Part shown: positions 6,750 through 10,678 of the stretch, one piece after another
Layout of the letters: each line of letters opens with the position of its first letter
Position numbering within the stretch: the stretch's first letter is position 1
Source of the DNA: JBJHBY01 sp050485745
GTDB lineage: Bacteria > Pseudomonadota > Gammaproteobacteria > Pseudomonadales > CAMLJR01
DNA length: 10,678 nucleotides
Reading direction: 5' to 3'
Assembly (NCBI GenBank): GCA_050485745.1
Contig: JBJHBY010000114.1
Coordinates: 1 to 10,678 of the forward strand
Program-made: the position numbers and the translations under genes
The notes under the pieces: generated by a model
What the model saw: only the letters and a program-made list of their open reading frames with translations
The model's database searches: none
Told to the model about the DNA's origin: nothing

Positions 6750-6782
6750 CTGGTCACGGTCTGCTGCGCGTCGCGTGACCAG
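6750..6782 (-). other. 9-bp stem-loop between the second DUF1989 gene and the riboswitch
   Basis: CTGGTCACG (6750-6758) and CGTGACCAG (6774-6782) are perfect reverse complements around a 15-nt loop. On the mRNA strand the hairpin is followed by TTGCTCGGG, with no U-run, so it is not a classical intrinsic terminator. It lies 46 nt after the upstream stop codon and about 18 nt before riboswitch stem P1. It could protect the 3' end of the upstream message, mark a processing site, or block read-through structures from disturbing the aptamer. Confidence 0.5.
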
Positions 6783-6827
6783 GTTCTCAGACACACCGTC
6801 AGATCCATTCATCAATCCATCAGTTCA

Positions 6828-7466
6828 TCAATCCCAGATCAGCAGCTCGATCGGCGTCGGGTTGTAGCCGTTGCAGGGGTTGTTGAGCTGCGGACAGTTG
6901 GAGATCAGCACGATCACATCCATCGCCGCCTCCAGTTCCACATACTTGCCCGGTGCGGAAATGCCATCGGCAAAGCTCAGCCCGCCCTCTTCCGTCACCG
7001 GCACGTTCATAAAGAAATTGATGTTGTGGGTGATATCGCGCTTGCTCATGCCGAATTCCTCATGCCGGGCCACCGCCAGCATCCAGCTGTCCCGGCAGGC
7101 GTGCATGCAGCGTTTTTCCAGGGCATAGCGCACGGTGTTGCTCTCGGTGGCGCAGGCGCCGCCCAGGGTATCGTGGCGGCCACAGGTATCGGCGACGATG
7201 CTCAACATCAACCGGCCCTCGTTGGAGAGCAGCCGCGTCCCCGCGGTCAGGTAGACATTGCCCTGCTCACGGATGGTGTCCATCGCGCTGTAGCGCTCGG
7301 TGGGGTCGGCGGCGGCATAGAACAGCGTGTCCGCCGCCTGGTTGCCCTCGAGGTCGTGGATGCGCAGGGTCTGGCCCTGGCGCAGCACCTGCATCCAGTA
7401 CTCACCGGCGGGTACGGTTTCACGGTACACGGCGTCATCGGGGCGGCGCGGGCTTTCAACGATCAT
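6828..7466 (-). CDS. DUF1989 'urea carboxylase-associated' protein, shorter paralogue; probable carboxyguanidine deiminase subunit
   Basis: The 212-residue protein begins MIVESPRRPDD. The ATG at 7466 is chosen because GGGAGGTG lies about seven bases upstream and it overlaps the previous gene's stop by 11 bp, implying translational coupling; longer in-frame extensions sit inside that gene. DUF1989 motifs: GNQAADTLFY (41-50), GRLMLSIVADTCGRHDT (84-100), NINFFMNVPV (148-157) and NCPQLNNPCNGYNPTP (190-205), the Cys/His positions being candidates for metal binding or catalysis. Members beside carboxylases were annotated as urea carboxylase-associated proteins 1/2; pairs of them were later shown to form carboxyguanidine deiminase (CgdAB), which yields allophanate and ammonia. 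I do not assign A versus B. The gene ends in a TGATGA double stop. Confidence 0.9.
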   Translation of the reverse strand: MIVESPRRPDDAVYRETVPAGEYWMQVLRQGQTLRIHDLEGNQAADTLFYAAADPTERYSAMDTIREQGNVYLTAGTRLLSNEGRLMLSIVADTCGRHDTLGGACATESNTVRYALEKRCMHACRDSWMLAVARHEEFGMSKRDITHNINFFMNVPVTEEGGLSFADGISAPGKYVELEAAMDVIVLISNCPQLNNPCNGYNPTPIELLIWD

Positions 7467-8205
7467 GTTGCGCACCTCCCGTCGCATGAGTACAGCCAAA
7501 GTGGTACAGCGCGTTGTTGCGGAAACCACGCTCGTTTTCCGGGCGCGAGCGGCGGCAAAAGTCATCCTCCCCCACGGGTGCTGCTTCGTGGAGCTCGAAG
7601 CGCACCGGCCGGCGCGGGTATTCCGGGGAGCTATCCAGCGGATGCGGGCAGGTGTGCAGCAACACCAGAGTGTCCATCTCGAAGCGCAGACTGACATGAT
7701 CCCCGGCGCGGCTGTGGCCGGGCTGCCAGGCCAGATTGCCCTCGGCGTCGACGCTGACCTTGCTGAACAGGTTGAGGTTGGCAGCCATGTCCTTGCGGCC
7801 GAGGCCGTACTTGGCCAGCTCCACCAGAAAGCTGTCGTAGCCGTTCAGCGTCCATTCATTGCGCGCCTCCTGGTAGGAGCGCGGTGTCCACTTGCGCGCC
7901 AGGCCGTCTGCGGTGAGGTTGCCACAGACGGTGTCGTGCCAACCGAGGCTGTCCTCAATGATGGAACAGAACACTCTGCCCATATCGGAGTACAGGCAAT
8001 GGCCTGCGTGCAGCCGGAAGGTGTGCTGGCACTTGAGGGTGTCCGGCGCGTTGTAGCGCTCCAGCAGGTTTTCCGGGTTGTAGAACAGCATGCCGACGTT
8101 GGCACCGCCGCTTTCATCGATCAGGCGCAGCACCGTGCCGCGGCGCATGCGCAGCGACCAGTGGCTGCCGCCGGGCAGCACGTCACTGTAGAACGGCTCG
8201 TTCAT
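7456..8205 (-). CDS. DUF1989 'urea carboxylase-associated' protein, longer paralogue; probable carboxyguanidine deiminase subunit
   Basis: The 249-residue protein shares the DUF1989 core with its downstream neighbour but is a diverged paralogue. It has GGANVGMLFYNPENLLERYN (33-52), a core motif GRVFCSIIEDSLGWHDTVCG (76-95), NLNLFSKVSVD (143-153) and LLHTCPHPLD (182-191). A C-terminal tail with CRRSRPENERGFRNNALYHF (217-236) is, as I recall, typical of the longer of the two associated proteins. The ATG at 8205 overlaps the ATPase stop as ATGA, and its own stop overlaps the next start by 11 bp. The two DUF1989 proteins probably act as a heteromeric cytosolic deiminase on the product of the carboxylase. 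Confidence 0.9.
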   Translation of the reverse strand: MNEPFYSDVLPGGSHWSLRMRRGTVLRLIDESGGANVGMLFYNPENLLERYNAPDTLKCQHTFRLHAGHCLYSDMGRVFCSIIEDSLGWHDTVCGNLTADGLARKWTPRSYQEARNEWTLNGYDSFLVELAKYGLGRKDMAANLNLFSKVSVDAEGNLAWQPGHSRAGDHVSLRFEMDTLVLLHTCPHPLDSSPEYPRRPVRFELHEAAPVGEDDFCRRSRPENERGFRNNALYHFGCTHATGGAQHDR

Positions 8206-8984
8206 GCTCCGGTTCTCCCTTGTTCCAGTTCGGGCAACTTGCCCATTTCACGCAGCGCCTTGCCGTCGCGATCAACGGGCAGGTCGTAGGTCACGCGGGC
8301 ACCGTAGGCGCCCGGGGCCTGCGGGTCGTGGCGCACCTTGTCGAATACCCACAGTCGCGTGCCCAGGGTAAAACCTTCCTTGATATCGTGGGTAATCATG
8401 AAGATGGTGAGGCCGGTCTCGCGCCAGATGTCACGTACCAGCCCGTGCATGTCGACGCGGATGCCCGGGTCCAGCGCACCAAACGGTTCATCCAGCAACA
8501 GCACCCGCGGCCGCTTCATCAGCGCCTGGGCAATCGCCAGCCGCTGCTGCATGCCGCCGGAAAGCTCGTGGGGATATTTGTGCAGGGCATCCCCCAGGCC
8601 CACCTGCCCGAGACGCACCTTTGCCTCATCCATGGCGGCCCGGCGGCGGGCACCGAACAGTCGGCCCAGCAATGGCGAGGCTTCCAATTCCCGCGCCAGC
8701 ACCAGGTTGTGCAGGGCGCTGAGGTGCGGGAACACCGAATAGCGCTGAAACACGATGCCGCGATCCGGTCCGGGCTCACCCGGCAGGGGCTTGCCATCCA
8801 GCAACAGCTGGCCGCGGCTGGGGCGCTCGGTGCCGAGCAGCATTTTCAGGAAGGTGGTCTTGCCGCAGCCGGAGGCCCCGACCACAGTGATGAACTCGCC
8901 CTCATCCACACGCAGGTTGAGATCCTCCAGCACCACGTTGTCGCCGTATTCCTTCCACAGGTGGCGTGCTTCGATCAGGCTCAT
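8202..8984 (-). CDS. ABC transporter ATP-binding protein, nitrate/sulfonate/taurine (NitT/TauT) type, probable guanidine importer
   Basis: The 260-residue cytoplasmic subunit has every nucleotide-binding motif in order: Walker A GASGCGKTT (36-44), Q-loop Q80, signature LSGGMQQR (141-148), Walker B VLLLDEP (161-167) with the D-loop GALD, and the switch histidine in ITHD (H199). It resembles SsuB/TauB-type ATPases in size and motifs. A tail of about 50 residues follows the core. The ATG overlaps the permease stop as ATGA, and its stop overlaps the first DUF1989 start as ATGA. Annotation by homology alone would give nitrate, sulfonate or taurine; operon position and the riboswitch point to guanidine or a related nitrogen compound, which is inference. 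Confidence 0.93.
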   Translation of the reverse strand: MSLIEARHLWKEYGDNVVLEDLNLRVDEGEFITVVGASGCGKTTFLKMLLGTERPSRGQLLLDGKPLPGEPGPDRGIVFQRYSVFPHLSALHNLVLARELEASPLLGRLFGARRRAAMDEAKVRLGQVGLGDALHKYPHELSGGMQQRLAIAQALMKRPRVLLLDEPFGALDPGIRVDMHGLVRDIWRETGLTIFMITHDIKEGFTLGTRLWVFDKVRHDPQAPGAYGARVTYDLPVDRDGKALREMGKLPELEQGRTGA

Positions 8985-9808
8985 CCGCGACCTCCATTGG
9001 CATCGTGATACCAGGGAAAGCAGCGCCGCGAAGTCTGCGCCAGCAACCAGTCAGTGAGAAACGCCAGCAGCGTGATCCAGGCGACATAAGGCAGGATCAC
9101 ATCCATCGCCAGATAGCGCCGCACCAGGAAGATGCGATAGCCCAGCCCCTCCTGGGATGCAATCGCCTCGGCGGCGATGAGAAACAGCCAGGCGGTACCC
9201 AGTGACAGACGTACCGCCGAAATCAACCGCGGCAGGATCTGCGGCAACATCACCCGCAGCACCACCTGCCAGGAATTGGCGCCCAGTGTCTGCGCCTTGA
9301 TCAGCTGCTCCACGGGCAACTCCAGGGTCCGCGCCTGCAGGTCGCGCACAATAAACGGCGCCACGCCGATCACGATCAGCATGACCTTCGATAGTTCATC
9401 CAACCCGAACACGATGAACAGGATTGGCAGGATGGCCAGCGGCGGTATCAGTGAAATCACCGTGACCAGGGGTGACAGGCTCATGCGCGCGGCGGGAAAA
9501 GCCCCGTTGATCAACCCCAGGGTGAGGCCGATGGCGGCGGCAAAACCCACACCCATGCCCAGGCGCTTGAGGCTGGCCGCCGTGTCACTCCACAACAGGT
9601 ACTTGCCGGTGCGGCGGTCCTCCTGGAAGGCCATGCGATCGATCGCCTCCACAAAACTCGAGGGCGCGGGTAACAGCTTGTCATTGGGGTTCTCCGCCAG
9701 CCGGGCCTCTGAGGCGAACAGGTACAGCAGCACCAGCAGCACAAAGGGCAGCAGCCCCAGCACGGCGCGCACCGGCCTGGCCGGCTCGACATTGATCCAG
9801 CGTTTCAT
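8981..9808 (-). CDS. ABC transporter permease, NitT/TauT (SsuC/TauC-like) type
   Basis: The 275-residue inner-membrane protein has a hydrophobic helix at about 15-32, further likely helices near 84-102, 112-134, 141-156, 200-215 and 239-257, and the ATPase-docking EAA loop KAQTLGANSWQVVLRVMLPQ (171-190) with the conserved Gly. This matches the SsuC/TauC/NrtB permease family in length and layout. The start at 9808 has only a weak ribosome site (CAGAG about 10 bases upstream). A 105-bp gap with two hairpins separates it from the substrate-binding gene, unlike the overlapping junctions downstream, so its level may be set below that of the binding protein. Confidence 0.92.
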   Translation of the reverse strand: MKRWINVEPARPVRAVLGLLPFVLLVLLYLFASEARLAENPNDKLLPAPSSFVEAIDRMAFQEDRRTGKYLLWSDTAASLKRLGMGVGFAAAIGLTLGLINGAFPAARMSLSPLVTVISLIPPLAILPILFIVFGLDELSKVMLIVIGVAPFIVRDLQARTLELPVEQLIKAQTLGANSWQVVLRVMLPQILPRLISAVRLSLGTAWLFLIAAEAIASQEGLGYRIFLVRRYLAMDVILPYVAWITLLAFLTDWLLAQTSRRCFPWYHDANGGRG

Positions 9809-9836
9809 CGTGTTTCGGCTCTGTTCAGGGGCTATG

Positions 9837-9864
9837 GGTGGACGGGCAACATCGGGCGTCCATC
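9837..9864 (-). other. stem-loop in the gap before the permease gene
   Basis: TGGACG (9839-9844) pairs with CGTCCA (9857-9862), extendable by a G-U and a G-C pair, around a 12-nt loop. It is the second of two hairpins on the mRNA strand between the binding-protein and permease genes. No U-run follows. Confidence 0.4.
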
Positions 9865-9877
9865 ACCACAAGGGGAA

Positions 9878-9907
9878 GGTGTCGCCGCGCAGGGCCGCAA
9901 CGACACC
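9878..9907 (-). other. 7-bp stem-loop just after the substrate-binding protein gene
   Basis: GGTGTCG (9878-9884) and CGACACC (9901-9907) are perfect complements around a 16-nt loop in which GCG and CGC can pair further. On the mRNA it starts 6 nt after the stop codon and is followed by TTCCCCTTG, not a U-run. Hairpins at this place often shield the 3' end of the binding-protein message and lower expression of the membrane genes; here that role is inferred. Confidence 0.5.
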
Positions 9908-9913
9908 CTGCAC

Positions 9914-10678
9914 TCAGAGTTCGCCTTCAGCGGCCATGCGCATGAACTCCGGGTTGAAGCGCAGCTTCACGTTGCCGGGATTGCCGACAATACCCGAGGG
10001 GGTTTCGACGCCGATGAATCCGGCATCCGGGGCGCCATCACCCAGCAGACCATGCTCGAAGCTGAACTCGGCCACCTTGCGCATGGTCGCAGGCAACTGC
10101 TCGCCGGCGTAGAACGCCACCGCCTCCGCCGGATCGTAGAACATGCGGGTGAACTCGAGCTGGGCCGTATAGCCGGGGCCGTCGGTGCCCGCTGCCAGAC
10201 CCATCGACTCACGCGCAGCCTCGCCAGCGGCATCATCACCACTCATGATGCCCATGATCTCGTACCAGGCGCCGACCAGAGCCTTGCCCAGGGCGGGATA
10301 GGCCTCCAGTGTCGCGGTATTGACCACCAGCAGGTCCAGCACCTCACCGGGAATATCGCCGGAGTGGAACACCACATGGCTGTCCGGCATGGCGCTCATC
10401 TCCTGCAACAGTGGCGCCCAGGTGGCTGCCGCGGTCACCCGCGGGTTGCTGTACACCGCGACGAGGTCCGCATCGGAAGTATTGACCACGGTGACGTCGC
10501 GCTCGCGCAGACCAATGCTGTCCAGGGCCCGCGCCAGCAAATAGTGCGACACGCTCAGTTCGACCAGGTTGATGCGTCGACCCTTGATGTCCTCGAGGCG
10601 ATCGCTGCCCTTGAGCACGATGCCATCATTGCCATCGGAAAAACTGCCGGCGATCAGCGCCGTGGAATCCACGCCGCC
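9914..10678 (-). CDS. periplasmic substrate-binding protein of a NitT/TauT-type ABC transporter, N-terminus outside window
   Basis: The frame is open from the right edge to a TGA at 9914-9916, giving the C-terminal 254 or so residues of a protein normally about 320-350 long. The signal peptide and first lobe are therefore outside. Recognisable family features include GSDRLEDIKGRRINLVELS followed by SHYLLARAL, then RDVTVVNTSDADLVAVY and TAAATWAPLLQEM, the typical pattern of TauA/SsuA/NrtA-like binding proteins; the later LDLLVVNTATLEAYPALGKALVGAWYE stretch also fits. It is the first visible gene of the operon and presumably binds guanidine or another small nitrogen compound in the periplasm. 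The promoter and any further leader riboswitch would lie beyond 10678. Confidence 0.88.
   Translation of the reverse strand, partial: GGVDSTALIAGSFSDGNDGIVLKGSDRLEDIKGRRINLVELSVSHYLLARALDSIGLRERDVTVVNTSDADLVAVYSNPRVTAAATWAPLLQEMSAMPDSHVVFHSGDIPGEVLDLLVVNTATLEAYPALGKALVGAWYEIMGIMSGDDAAGEAARESMGLAAGTDGPGYTAQLEFTRMFYDPAEAVAFYAGEQLPATMRKVAEFSFEHGLLGDGAPDAGFIGVETPSGIVGNPGNVKLRFNPEFMRMAAEGEL

Noticed and set aside
2987..6778. A 1263-codon plus-strand open frame opposite the carboxylase gene
   Set aside because: It is the antisense shadow of a high-GC gene; its translation is low-complexity Gly/Ala/Gln/His-rich with no family motifs, while the minus strand has every carboxylase motif.
6665..6808. 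In-frame 48-codon N-terminal extension of the carboxylase to an ATG at 6808
   Set aside because: It would run through both riboswitch hairpins, has no family similarity, and the ATG at 6664 has a ribosome site and the canonical biotin carboxylase N-terminus.
6573..7694. A 373-codon plus-strand frame opposite the DUF1989 gene and riboswitch
   Set aside because: Antisense shadow with no motifs; the minus strand carries the conserved gene.
7467..7697. In-frame N-terminal extension of the shorter DUF1989 protein to 7697
   Set aside because: It lies wholly inside the upstream DUF1989 gene in another frame; the ATG at 7466 has a strong ribosome site.
9809..9913. A second guanidine riboswitch before the permease gene
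   Set aside because: The two hairpins lack ACGR loops and do not resemble the ykkC-I or ykkC-III patterns.

Overview
This is a GC-rich window that looks like the chromosome of a gamma-proteobacterium. The YghU protein is close to the enterobacterial form, the gene starts carry standard Shine-Dalgarno sites, and coding is dense. The lineage call is inference. Nearly all genes lie on the minus strand. The exception is a small plus-strand toxin-antitoxin pair.

Right part (about 3000-10678, minus strand, read right to left): a nitrogen-assimilation operon. It holds a partial periplasmic substrate-binding protein running off the right edge, an ABC permease, an ABC ATPase, two DUF1989 'urea carboxylase-associated' proteins, and a 1220-residue biotin-dependent urea/guanidine carboxylase. 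Four junctions from permease to the second DUF1989 gene are tight (4, 4 and 11 bp overlaps), so these genes are probably translated in a coupled way. In families described as guanidine degradation, the carboxylase makes carboxyguanidine, the DUF1989 pair (CgdAB) deiminates it to allophanate, and allophanate hydrolase finishes the job.

The key observation is in the 163-bp gap just before the carboxylase. On the mRNA strand two successive hairpins each carry an ACGA tetraloop closed by GGG/CCC, the hallmark of the guanidine-II (mini-ykkC) riboswitch. It ends 21 nt before the carboxylase ATG. This ties the 'urea carboxylase' to free guanidine and places a riboswitch inside the operon, not only at its head. 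The allophanate hydrolase normally found after the carboxylase is absent here.

Middle (about 2160-3011): a plus-strand brnTA toxin-antitoxin module converges on the carboxylase, with stop codons overlapping by 10 bp. Its promoter is flanked by a perfect 10-bp inverted repeat. A 328-bp gene-free stretch before it holds a 13-bp tandem repeat and what may be a decayed insertion-sequence end.

Left part (1-2160, minus strand): a SixA phosphohistidine phosphatase fused to a CHAD domain, followed by a partial YghU-type glutathione transferase running off the left edge.
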